A stretch of DNA of 64,000 nucleotides from Bosea vaviloviae. GTDB lineage: Bacteria; Pseudomonadota; Alphaproteobacteria; Rhizobiales; Beijerinckiaceae. A program made the position numbers and the translations under genes. The notes beneath the pieces were generated by a model. The model saw only the letters and a program-made list of their open reading frames with translations. It made no database searches and was not told the origin of the DNA. Below are positions 17,969 to 25,704 of the stretch, piece after piece. Position 1 is the first letter of the stretch. Each line of letters opens with the position of its first letter. Where the stretch lies: assembly GCF_001741865.1 (NCBI RefSeq), contig NZ_CP017147.1:3835001-3899000 (forward strand), given 5' to 3'.

Positions 17969-18718
17969 ATGGCCAAGACGATTCTGATTTCGGGTGCGAC
18001 GGCAGGCTTCGGCGCAGCAACCGCGCGCCGCTTCGTTCAGGCCGGCTGGCACGTCATCGGCACGGGCCGGCGCGCTGAACGGCTAGACGCGCTGAAAGCC
18101 GAACTCGGTGAGGCCTTCCATGGCGCCGCCTTCGACATCACCGACGAGGCGGCGATGCTGGTGGCGCTCGCGGCCCTGCCCGAAGGTTTCAAGGGCATCG
18201 ACGTGCTGGTCAACAATGCCGGCCTTGCGCTCGGCACCAAGCCGGCGCCGCAATCCGCGCTCTCCGACTGGACGACGATGATCGGCACCAATGTCACCGG
18301 TCTCGTGACGCTGACGCATCACCTGCTGCCGGGGCTGGTCGAGCGCAAGGGCGCGATCGTCAACATCGCCTCGGTCGCGGCGAACTGGCCCTATTCCGGC
18401 GGCAACGTCTATGGCGCCACGAAAGCCTTCGTGCAGCAGTTCTCGCTCGGGCTGCGCTCCGACCTGCACGGCAAGGGCGTGCGCGTGACCTCGATCGAGC
18501 CCGGCCTGTGCGAGAGCGAGTTCACACTGGTGCGCAATGGCGGTGACCAGAAAGCCTATGACGCGCTCTATGGCGGAGCCAATGCATTGCAGCCGCACGA
18601 TATCGCCGAGACGATCTTCTGGGTCGCGACGCAGCCGGCCCATGTCAACGTCAATAGCCTCGAGATCATGCCGGTGAGCCAGTCCTTCGCCGGCTTCCAG
18701 GTTCATCGGGAGGCGTGA
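17969..18718 (+). CDS. SDR oxidoreductase, 3-hydroxy acid dehydrogenase (YdfG-like)
   Basis: A 249-residue short-chain dehydrogenase. ATG 17969 (GAGG six bases upstream) gives MAKTILISGATAGFGAATAR, the Rossmann glycine motif; upstream codons from 17906 add nothing family-like. VLVNNAGLALG is the NNAG motif, NIASVAANWPYSGGNVYGATK contains the catalytic Ser, Tyr and Lys, and SIEPGLCESEF follows. The closest well-known relative by pattern is YdfG, an NADP-dependent dehydrogenase of serine and 3-hydroxy acids that also reduces malonic semialdehyde. Its stop overlaps the start of the FAD oxidoreductase gene (ATGA), so it heads that operon. Confidence 0.85.
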   Translation: MAKTILISGATAGFGAATARRFVQAGWHVIGTGRRAERLDALKAELGEAFHGAAFDITDEAAMLVALAALPEGFKGIDVLVNNAGLALGTKPAPQSALSDWTTMIGTNVTGLVTLTHHLLPGLVERKGAIVNIASVAANWPYSGGNVYGATKAFVQQFSLGLRSDLHGKGVRVTSIEPGLCESEFTLVRNGGDQKAYDALYGGANALQPHDIAETIFWVATQPAHVNVNSLEIMPVSQSFAGFQVHREA

Positions 18719-19869
18719 TGGCGACCTTCGATCTCGCCATCGTCGGCGCCGGCATCGTCGGGCTCGGCCATGCCTTGGCAGCCGCCAGGCGCGGCAAGCG
18801 GGTCGTCGTGATCGATCGCGATGCGCAGGCCAATGGCGCCTCGGTGCGCAATTTCGGCTTCGTCACGGTGACGGGGCAGGGCGCCGGCGATTGCTGGAGC
18901 CTTGCCCGGCGTGCCCGCGACGTCTGGGTCGAGATCGCGGATGCCGCCGGCATCGACATCCTCCAGCGCGGGCTTGTCCTGGCCGGACGCCTGCCGGAAT
19001 CGGAGGCCGTGATCGAGGCCTTCCTGGCGAGCGAGATGGGGGAGGGCTGCGAACGCCTCGGCGCCGGGCAGGCGCTTTCGCATGTGCCCTGCCTGAGGCC
19101 CGAGGCGGCGCGCTTCGCCTTGTACAGCCCCCATGAGGTGCGCGTGGAGTCACGCCAGGCGGTGCCGCTGGTCGCGCGCTTCCTCACGGAGCGCCATGGC
19201 GTCGAATTCCGCTGGGGCACGAGCGTCGTCGCGGTCGAGGCCCCGCGCCTGATCACCGCCGATGGCGGCGTCATCGAGGCCGAAGCCGTGATCATCTGCC
19301 CCGGCGACGAGTTCACGGCCCTGTTCCCGGAGCGGATCGCGGCCTATGGCGTGACCCGCTGCAAGCTGCAGATGATGCGGGTGCGGCCGGCGACGCCAGT
19401 TAGCCTGGGGACTGCGGTCATGTCCGATCTCGGGCTCGGTCGTTATCTCGGCTATGCCGAATTGCCTGAGGCCGAGCCGTTGAAGCGGCGCCTGGACGCC
19501 GAGATGGTGGCCCATCGCGAAAACGGCATCCACCTGATCGTGACCCAGTCGGCCGATGGCTCGCTGGTCGTCGGCGACAGCCATCATTATGCCGCGACGC
19601 CCGACCCCTTCGGCTCCGACGAGGTCGACCAGCTCATCCTCGACGAGTTCGACGCGGTGCTCGATCTGCCGGGTCGAACCGTGACCGAGCGCTGGATCGG
19701 CACCTATGCCTCGGCTTCCGGCCGCTGGCGCTTTACTGACAAGCCGTCCGATTCCGTCCGTATCGTCGTCGTCACCAGCGGCTGCGGTGCCTCGACGGCC
19801 TTCGGGATCGGCGAGGAAACCATCGGTGAACTCTATGGGCGGCAAGAACTCTACGGGCAGCACGGGTGA
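18718..19869 (+). CDS. FAD-dependent oxidoreductase of the phosphonate-cluster (TIGR03364-like) type
   Basis: A 383-residue DAO-like flavoprotein. The N terminus FDLAIVGAGIVGLGHALAAA is the dinucleotide-binding motif, followed by VVVIDRDAQANGASVRNFGF, a segment I associate with the TIGR03364 branch found beside phosphonoacetaldehyde hydrolase. Members of this group are thought to oxidise 2-aminoethylphosphonate or its N-methyl derivative to phosphonoacetaldehyde, which phnX, seven bases downstream, would consume. ATG 18718 is preceded by GGGAGG and overlaps the SDR stop; a GTG at 18715 is in frame but poorer. Substrate is inferred from context. Confidence 0.82.
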   Translation: MATFDLAIVGAGIVGLGHALAAARRGKRVVVIDRDAQANGASVRNFGFVTVTGQGAGDCWSLARRARDVWVEIADAAGIDILQRGLVLAGRLPESEAVIEAFLASEMGEGCERLGAGQALSHVPCLRPEAARFALYSPHEVRVESRQAVPLVARFLTERHGVEFRWGTSVVAVEAPRLITADGGVIEAEAVIICPGDEFTALFPERIAAYGVTRCKLQMMRVRPATPVSLGTAVMSDLGLGRYLGYAELPEAEPLKRRLDAEMVAHRENGIHLIVTQSADGSLVVGDSHHYAATPDPFGSDEVDQLILDEFDAVLDLPGRTVTERWIGTYASASGRWRFTDKPSDSVRIVVVTSGCGASTAFGIGEETIGELYGRQELYGQHG

Positions 19870-19876
19870 TCTCGGC

Positions 19877-20662
19877 ATGAGCAAGTTCAAGGCGGTGGTG
19901 TTCGACTGGGCCGGCACCATGATCGATTTCGGCTCCTTTGCGCCGATGGGGGCCTTTGTCGACACCTTCGCCAAATTCGGCGTTGCGGTGACGATCCCCG
20001 ATGCCCGCAAGCCGATGGGCCTGCCCAAGCGCTTACATATCGCCGCGATGCTGGCGGAGCCGCATATCGCCGAAGGCTGGCGGATCGCGCAGGGCGGGCT
20101 GCCCGATGAGGCCACGATCGACGCCGTCTACAAGCTCTTCGTCCCCCTCAATGAGGAGGTGGTGAGCAATTACTGCACGCTCATTCCCGGCGCGCTCGAA
20201 ACCGCCAATCATATCCGCGCCAAGGGCATGAAGATCGGCTCGACCACGGGCTATACCCGCTCGATCATGCAGCGCGTGCTGCCGCTGGCCGCCGCGCAGG
20301 GCTACGCGCCCGACAATCTCGTCTGCGCCGACGATCTGCCGCTGGGACGGCCGACCGCAATCGGGATGTATAAATGCTTCCTCGATCTGATGGTCCATCC
20401 CGCCTCGGCCGTGATCAAGGTCGACGATACCGAGCCCGGCATTGCCGAGGGCGTCGAGGCCGGTTGCGTCACGGTCGGGTTGACCCTGTCGGGCAATGAG
20501 GCTGGCCTGACGCCGGACGAACTCGCGGCGCTCTCGGCTGCGGAGCGGCAGGCGCTGCATGAACGCGTCGCCGCCAAGCTGATCGCGGCCGGTGCGGACT
20601 ATGTCATCGGCACCGTCGCCGAATTGCCGGCCCTGATCGACCGGCTGGAGGATGACCGCTGA
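19877..20662 (+). CDS. phnX: Phosphonoacetaldehyde hydrolase
   Basis: A 261-residue HAD-superfamily enzyme. ATG 19877 gives MSKFKAVVFDWAGTMIDFGS, with D10 the predicted nucleophile in the PhnX-specific FDWAGT motif. RKPMGLPKRLHI contains K51, equivalent to the Schiff-base lysine of characterised PhnX. GSTTGYTRSIMQ and VIKVDDTEPGIAEG supply the remaining HAD motifs. The reaction is phosphonoacetaldehyde + water -> acetaldehyde + phosphate. It lies seven bases after the FAD oxidase and 14 before the ester hydrolase, in one operon. An in-frame ATG farther upstream (about 19835) overlaps the previous gene and is not favoured. Confidence 0.95.
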   Translation: MSKFKAVVFDWAGTMIDFGSFAPMGAFVDTFAKFGVAVTIPDARKPMGLPKRLHIAAMLAEPHIAEGWRIAQGGLPDEATIDAVYKLFVPLNEEVVSNYCTLIPGALETANHIRAKGMKIGSTTGYTRSIMQRVLPLAAAQGYAPDNLVCADDLPLGRPTAIGMYKCFLDLMVHPASAVIKVDDTEPGIAEGVEAGCVTVGLTLSGNEAGLTPDELAALSAAERQALHERVAAKLIAAGADYVIGTVAELPALIDRLEDDR

Positions 20663-20676
20663 GAGATGGCGACGGC

Positions 20677-22197
20677 ATGAAGCCCAACCTCCTCCTGATC
20701 ACCGCCGACCAATGGCGCGGCGACTGCCTCTCGGCCGTCGGCCACCCCTGCGTGCGGACGCCGAATATCGATGCTCTGGCCGCCGAGGGCGTGCTGTTCG
20801 CGCGGCATTATGCAGGAGCCGCGCCCTGCTCACCGGCGCGTGCGGCGCTCTATACCGGTCTTTACCAGATGAACCATCGCGTCTGCCGCAATGGCTCGCC
20901 CTTGGACGACCGCTTCGACAACCTCGCCCGGCTGGGGCGCAGGGCGGGCTATGACCCGACGCTGTTCGGTTATACCGACGTCTCGCTCGATCCCCGGACC
21001 CTGCCGCCGGGCGATCCGCATCTGACGACCTATGAAGGCGTGCTGCCGGGCTTTTCCGTGCGTGAATTGCTGCCCGAGCACGAAAAGCCCTGGCTGTCCT
21101 GGCTCCGCTCGCGTGGGCATGAGACGGCGACCGATCGCGGCGTGCATGCGCCGGCAGGGCAGGGAGCCGAGATCGGCAACGCGCCTCCGGCCTATGGCCG
21201 GGACGAAACCCAGACCGCTTATCTCACGGATGCCTTCCTGCGCTGGCGTTCCGAGCAGGATGCGCCCTGGTTTGCGCATCTCTCCTTCCTGAGGCCGCAT
21301 CCGCCCTTCGTCGTGCCGGCGCCCTACAACACGATGTTCGCCGCGCAGGACGGGCCGGATTTCGTCCGTGCGGCCGACCGCGCAACCGAGGCGGCACTCC
21401 ACCCTTATCTTGCCTTCCAGATCGCGCAGAACACGCAATCCGGCTTCGTTCAAGGCGCGAGCGGACGCGTCCAGGACTGGAGCGCCGAGGAACTCGCGAC
21501 GCTGCGCGCCACCTATTTCGGCATGATCGCCGAGGTCGACGCCCAGCTCGGCCGGATCTTCACCGCGCTTCGCGGCAATGGCGAATGGCAGAACACCATC
21601 ATCATCTTCTGCTCCGACCATGGCGAGATGGCCGGCGACCACTGGCTGCTCGGCAAGGGCGGCTTCTTTGAAGGCAGCTACCATATCCCGCTGGTGATCC
21701 GCGATCCGGCCCAAGCTGCGCATGCCGGCCGTAGGATCGAGCAGTTCACCTCGGCTGCCGACATCATGCCGACTTTGGCCGAGCGGCTCGATCAAGCGCC
21801 CTTGAACCATCAGGACGGGCGCTCGCTGCTGCCGTTCCTGGCGGGGCGGGCGCCTGCTTCCTGGCGTGAGGCGGCCTTCTGGGAGTTCGATTTCCGCGAC
21901 ATCGAAAACGGTGTGGCGGAGCGCCATTTCAGCCTCGGCTCCAACGCCTGCAACCTCTCCGTCATTCGCGACGAGGCCTATAAATACGTCCATTTCGCCG
22001 GGTTGCCGCCGCTGCTCTTCGACCTGAAGAGCGACCCGGCCGAAACGCGCGATCTCGCATCCGACCCGGCCCATCTCGCGGTCAGGCTGCATTATGCGGA
22101 GAAGCTGCTCGCGCTTAAGGCGCGGCATCTCGACCAGACGCTGGCTTATACGCATCTCTCCAGTCGCGGTCCGCTCACGAAACCCTTCGACGCCTGA
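20677..22197 (+). CDS. Sulfatase-superfamily hydrolase, probable phosphonate monoester hydrolase
   Basis: A 506-residue alkaline phosphatase superfamily protein. MKPNLLLITADQWRGDCLSA holds a metal-binding Asp (D11); C51 in AAPCSPARAALYTG is the CxPxR motif that is oxidised to formylglycine; IIFCSDHGEMAGDHWLLGKG gives the further metal ligands. Arylsulfatases share this architecture, but phosphonate monoester hydrolases have the same motif and comparable size, and the gene follows phnX by 14 bases. I therefore read it as releasing free aminophosphonate from esters (inference). It needs a formylglycine-generating enzyme encoded elsewhere. No signal peptide is visible, so it is probably cytoplasmic. 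Confidence 0.8.
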   Translation: MKPNLLLITADQWRGDCLSAVGHPCVRTPNIDALAAEGVLFARHYAGAAPCSPARAALYTGLYQMNHRVCRNGSPLDDRFDNLARLGRRAGYDPTLFGYTDVSLDPRTLPPGDPHLTTYEGVLPGFSVRELLPEHEKPWLSWLRSRGHETATDRGVHAPAGQGAEIGNAPPAYGRDETQTAYLTDAFLRWRSEQDAPWFAHLSFLRPHPPFVVPAPYNTMFAAQDGPDFVRAADRATEAALHPYLAFQIAQNTQSGFVQGASGRVQDWSAEELATLRATYFGMIAEVDAQLGRIFTALRGNGEWQNTIIIFCSDHGEMAGDHWLLGKGGFFEGSYHIPLVIRDPAQAAHAGRRIEQFTSAADIMPTLAERLDQAPLNHQDGRSLLPFLAGRAPASWREAAFWEFDFRDIENGVAERHFSLGSNACNLSVIRDEAYKYVHFAGLPPLLFDLKSDPAETRDLASDPAHLAVRLHYAEKLLALKARHLDQTLAYTHLSSRGPLTKPFDA

Positions 22198-22400
22198 GGC
22201 TCCGGCGCAGTGTCGCCGAGTTGTTGCAATCGCGCGGCAAGTCCATGGCCGAGGAATCCCATGGCCGGAGAAGCTGGACCCATAGAATTCGACCTGTGGC
22301 TCTAATCTTGCTTGGCACTCCCCCATAACAATCCAGGGGCGCGCCGGTTTGAAGCCGGCTTCCGATCAGAAGCAGCGCAACGCAATCACAGGGGATCACG

Positions 22401-23531
22401 ATGTCCAATAAGCCTGGAACCGCCTTCGCCCGCCGTGACGTCCTCAAGCTTGCTGCCATGGCCGGCGTCGCCATGCCGGCCCTCATCAGCCGTGGCGCTC
22501 TCGCCTCCTCGGGCGAGATCAACATCATGATGTGGTCGGATTATCTGCCGGAGAGTTTCGTCAAGGGCTTTACCGAGAAGACCGGCATCAAGGTCAACTT
22601 CACCGGCATCGGCTCGAATGACGACATCCTCAACAAGATGAAGGCGTCGAACGGGCAGGGTTTCGACATCGTCACCCCGACGGTGAACCGCAGCCCGCTC
22701 TGGAAGGATCTCGGCCTGCTGATGCCCTTCGACATGAAGAAGGTCGCGATCGCCAAGGTGAACCCGGCCATGGCGCTGGGCGAGACGCATTGGAACTTCG
22801 CCGGCAAGGGCAGCCATTGGCTGCCGCATATCTGGGGCACCGAGGGCGTCTCCTGGCGCACCGACAAGTTCACGCCCGCTGGCACCGCGCCGAGCTATTA
22901 CGACGTCTGGGACGACGCCAATGCCGGCAAGACGATGGGGCGCGGCCATTCGATGATCCTCGGCCTCGGTCTGGGCATGGAGCGTCGTGGCGAATTGGCG
23001 CCGGGCTCGGTCTGGGAGGCCTACAAGACGCCCGAGAAGATGACGGAGGTCTGGACCAAGCTGACCGAGGTTGCGATCAAGAAGAAGAAGAACATCAAGC
23101 TGGTCTGGAACGATGCCGACGCCCAGAAGAACGGCCTGCTCAATGAGGGCGTCATCGTCGGCCAGACCTGGGACGGCCCGCCGATCGCGCTCAAGACCGC
23201 AGGCGAGCCGGTGATGTATCGCGCGCCGGTCGAGGGTGCGATGGCCTGGGTCGACGGCCTCTCCTTGCCGATCGGCGCCAAGAACATCGATCAGATCTAC
23301 GCCTTCATCGACGCTTGCTACGATGCCAAGCTCGCTGGCGAGGCGATCAAGACCCATGGCTACAACTCGCCGGTCGTTGGTGCCGACAAGTTCGGTGGCG
23401 AGGTCTACGCCAAGAATTTCGCCGACGCCTATCCCGGTGACTCGCTGGCCAAGTTGAACCCCTGGCCGGCCGAGGCGCCCTGGTATGCCTCCAAGCGCTC
23501 GGAATTCACCAACAAGTTCATGAGCGCCTGA
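22401..23531 (+). CDS. ABC transporter substrate-binding protein, probably for 2-aminoethylphosphonate
   Basis: A 376-residue periplasmic binding protein of the PotD-like family. The signal peptide contains ARRDVLKLAAMAGVAMPALI and ends near GALASSGEI. The mature protein has MMWSDYLPESFVKGFTEKTG and WLPHIWGTEGVSWRTD, the spermidine/putrescine-type fold that also binds 2-aminoethylphosphonate in several importers. It lies 203 bases after the phosphonate operon and is followed by an ATPase and two permeases on the same strand. I saw no clear promoter motif in 22198-22400. A 19-bp inverted repeat separates it from the ATPase gene. Ligand is inferred from context; a polyamine is the alternative. 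Confidence 0.82.
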   Translation: MSNKPGTAFARRDVLKLAAMAGVAMPALISRGALASSGEINIMMWSDYLPESFVKGFTEKTGIKVNFTGIGSNDDILNKMKASNGQGFDIVTPTVNRSPLWKDLGLLMPFDMKKVAIAKVNPAMALGETHWNFAGKGSHWLPHIWGTEGVSWRTDKFTPAGTAPSYYDVWDDANAGKTMGRGHSMILGLGLGMERRGELAPGSVWEAYKTPEKMTEVWTKLTEVAIKKKKNIKLVWNDADAQKNGLLNEGVIVGQTWDGPPIALKTAGEPVMYRAPVEGAMAWVDGLSLPIGAKNIDQIYAFIDACYDAKLAGEAIKTHGYNSPVVGADKFGGEVYAKNFADAYPGDSLAKLNPWPAEAPWYASKRSEFTNKFMSA

Positions 23532-23561
23532 ACCGTCGCCGACACGATTGCCTTTGCAACT

Positions 23562-23615
23562 GCCGCACCGTCATCCCGGATCTTCGCTTCGCTGCGTCCG
23601 GGATGACGGTGCGGC
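23562..23615. repeat. Perfect 19-bp inverted repeat inside the transporter operon
   Basis: Arms 23562-23580 and 23597-23615 are fully complementary with a 16-nt loop; the arm includes GTCATCCCGGA. It lies between the binding-protein stop and the ATPase gene, where such hairpins can protect or attenuate upstream mRNA so that more binding protein than membrane subunits is made. Confidence 0.85.
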
Positions 23616-23681
23616 GAAACGGAAGGGGTGTGTCCAGGTAAATGGACGCCAACCTTCGACGATTTCTCATCCAGGACCAGC

Positions 23682-24779
23682 ATGAACACCAGGGACGTCG
23701 TCCTCGAACACGTATCGATCCGCTTCGGAAACTACAGGGCCGTCGAGAACGCCCATCTCGCGATCAAGGGCGGCGAATTTTTCTCGTTCCTCGGGCCGTC
23801 GGGCTGCGGCAAGACCACCTTGCTGCGCTGCATCTCGGGCTTCGTCCAGCCGAGCGAGGGTCGCGTGCTGATCGGCGGCAAGGATATGAGGAATGTCGGC
23901 CCCAACAAGCGGCCGACCGCGTTGATCTTCCAGAATCTCGCGCTTTTTCCCCTGCTCTCGGTCGCCGAGAACATCGCCTTTCCGCTCGAGGTGCGTGGCG
24001 TCGGGCGGAAAGACCGCCGCAAGCGCGCCGATGAATTGCTCGAGATGATCGCGCTGCCCGGCACCGGCGACAAGAAGGTGCATGAGCTCTCGGGCGGCCA
24101 GCGCCAGCGTGTCGCGATCGCCCGCGCGCTTGCAGCCGAGCCCGACATCCTGTTGCTCGACGAACCGCTCTCGGCGCTCGACCTCAAGCTGCGCCAGCAT
24201 ATGCGCACCGAATTGCGCGCCATCCAGCAGCGCGTCGGCCTGACCTTCATCTACATCACTCATGACCAGGGCGAGGCCCTGACCATGTCGGACCAGGTGG
24301 CGGTGATGAATGCCGGTGTGGTCGAGCAGGTCGGCGATCCGCAGACGATCTACAACCGGCCCAAAACCCCTTTCGTTGCGTCATTCGTCGGCGAGACCAA
24401 TGCGATTCCCGGCGCCGTCATGAGCCAGCAGGGCGCATTGGTGACGCTCGACACTGCGCTCGGCCCGCTGACCGGGCAGTCGGCGGGCGGACGCGACTAT
24501 CAGGCCGGCGAGCGTTGCACCTTGTTCGTCAGGCCCGAGCAGCTCGCCCTTGCCGATGCGACCCCCGCGACGAATGCGATCGCCGCCAAGCGCGTCAACG
24601 AGGAGTTCGAGGGTTCTATCCGCACGCTCTACCTCAGCGCCAACGGGCTCGATCTCAGGCTTTACCGCATGAATGCCGATACCTCCGGGCCGGAGCTCGC
24701 AACTGACGGCGCGGCCAGCGTCTGGTTCCGCCCCGAGCATGCGACGGTTCTTCCCGTCGATCCGTCGCGGAGCGGCTGA
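23682..24779 (+). CDS. ABC transporter ATP-binding protein (PotA/aminophosphonate type)
   Basis: A 365-residue ATPase. Walker A is LGPSGCGKTTLLR, the Q loop FQNLALFPLLSVAENI, the signature [15 protein letters not shown], Walker B DILLLDEPLSALD, and the switch His lies in ITHDQGEA. After about residue 240 comes a TOBE-type C-terminal domain, as in PotA and aminophosphonate ATPases. ATG 23682 is preceded by AGGA with proper spacing, rejecting the longer open frame from 23628. It energises import with the two permeases that follow after four bases. Confidence 0.92.
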   Translation: MNTRDVVLEHVSIRFGNYRAVENAHLAIKGGEFFSFLGPSGCGKTTLLRCISGFVQPSEGRVLIGGKDMRNVGPNKRPTALIFQNLALFPLLSVAENIAFPLEVRGVGRKDRRKRADELLEMIALPGTGDKKVHELSGGQRQRVAIARALAAEPDILLLDEPLSALDLKLRQHMRTELRAIQQRVGLTFIYITHDQGEALTMSDQVAVMNAGVVEQVGDPQTIYNRPKTPFVASFVGETNAIPGAVMSQQGALVTLDTALGPLTGQSAGGRDYQAGERCTLFVRPEQLALADATPATNAIAAKRVNEEFEGSIRTLYLSANGLDLRLYRMNADTSGPELATDGAASVWFRPEHATVLPVDPSRSG

Positions 24780-24783
24780 GGTC

Positions 24784-25704
24784 ATGGCAGCGCTTCGTCA
24801 ACTCTGGAGCACCATCACTGACCGGCACGGGCTGGGCGTCGCGGTCTTCATCGGCGTCGCGGTGCTGTTCTGGGTGCTGGTCCTGATCGTGCTGCCGCAG
24901 CTGGCGATGTTCGACGTCTCGCTGCGCCACAACCTGCCGCGACCCGAGATTGGCGGGCCGGCCGATGTCTACACCTTGAAGAACTACAGTTATTTCCTGT
25001 TCGGCAATGGCGCGCTGAACACGCTCGACATCGGCGTGCTGGTCAAGACCTTGATCGCCGCCGTCATCGTCACCCTGCTCGACATCGTCATCTGCTACCC
25101 GATCGCCTTCATCCTCGCCCATTCCGCCACCGGCGTCGCGGCGCGGATGATGGTCATCGGCCTGATCGTGCCCTTCTGGATCAACGACATCCTGCGCGCC
25201 TTCGCCTTCCGCATCCTGTTCGGAGCGACAGGCGTCATCAACGGCATCGGCCAGGCGCTGGGCCTGTGGTCGAGCCCGATCGACTTCATCCGGGCCGATG
25301 TCGCGCTCTATGCCGGGCTTGCCTACACCTACACCTTGCTGATGGTGTTCTCGATCTACAACGCGGTCGAGACGCTCGACCGTAACCAGATCGAGGCGGC
25401 GCGCGACATGGGCGCAAGCTGGTGGCGGGTGCATTGGCGCGTGGTGCTGCCGGTCGCCAAGCCCGGCATCGCATCCGGCGCGACCATGGTCTTCATGCTG
25501 ACGGCGGGCGCGCTGGCGGCCCCGCAGATCCTCGGCGGGCCGTCGAACCTCTGGTTCACCCAGATCATCTATCAATGGTTCAACGATGCCGGCGACTGGC
25601 AGCGCGGTTCCGCCTACGCCACCATCCTGCTCGGCGTCTGCCTCGCCTTCGTCTTCCTGATGATGCGCGTCTTCAAGGTCTCGATCGGAGCGATCGGGCG
25701 ATGA
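24784..25704 (+). CDS. ABC transporter permease 1 (PotB-like)
   Basis: A 306-residue inner-membrane permease. A first transmembrane segment (VAVFIGVAVLFWVLVLIVLPQ) is followed by a periplasmic loop with VSLRHNLPRPEI and five further segments. The coupling motif is EAARDMGASWWRVHWRVVLPVAKPG, the EAA loop that docks on the ATPase. Start ATG 24784 lies four bases after the ATPase stop, and its TGA overlaps the start of the second permease (ATGA). Context gives the same predicted ligand as the binding protein at 22401. Confidence 0.92.
   Translation: MAALRQLWSTITDRHGLGVAVFIGVAVLFWVLVLIVLPQLAMFDVSLRHNLPRPEIGGPADVYTLKNYSYFLFGNGALNTLDIGVLVKTLIAAVIVTLLDIVICYPIAFILAHSATGVAARMMVIGLIVPFWINDILRAFAFRILFGATGVINGIGQALGLWSSPIDFIRADVALYAGLAYTYTLLMVFSIYNAVETLDRNQIEAARDMGASWWRVHWRVVLPVAKPGIASGATMVFMLTAGALAAPQILGGPSNLWFTQIIYQWFNDAGDWQRGSAYATILLGVCLAFVFLMMRVFKVSIGAIGR

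Noticed and set aside
20677..22197. Calling the formylglycine hydrolase a simple arylsulfatase
   Set aside because: The motif fits both, but location 14 bases after phnX makes phosphonate monoester hydrolysis the better reading; kept as an alternative.
22306..22330. TGGCAC near 22314 considered as a sigma-54 promoter for the phosphonate importer
   Set aside because: No TTGC follows at the -12 position; only the -24 hexamer is present.
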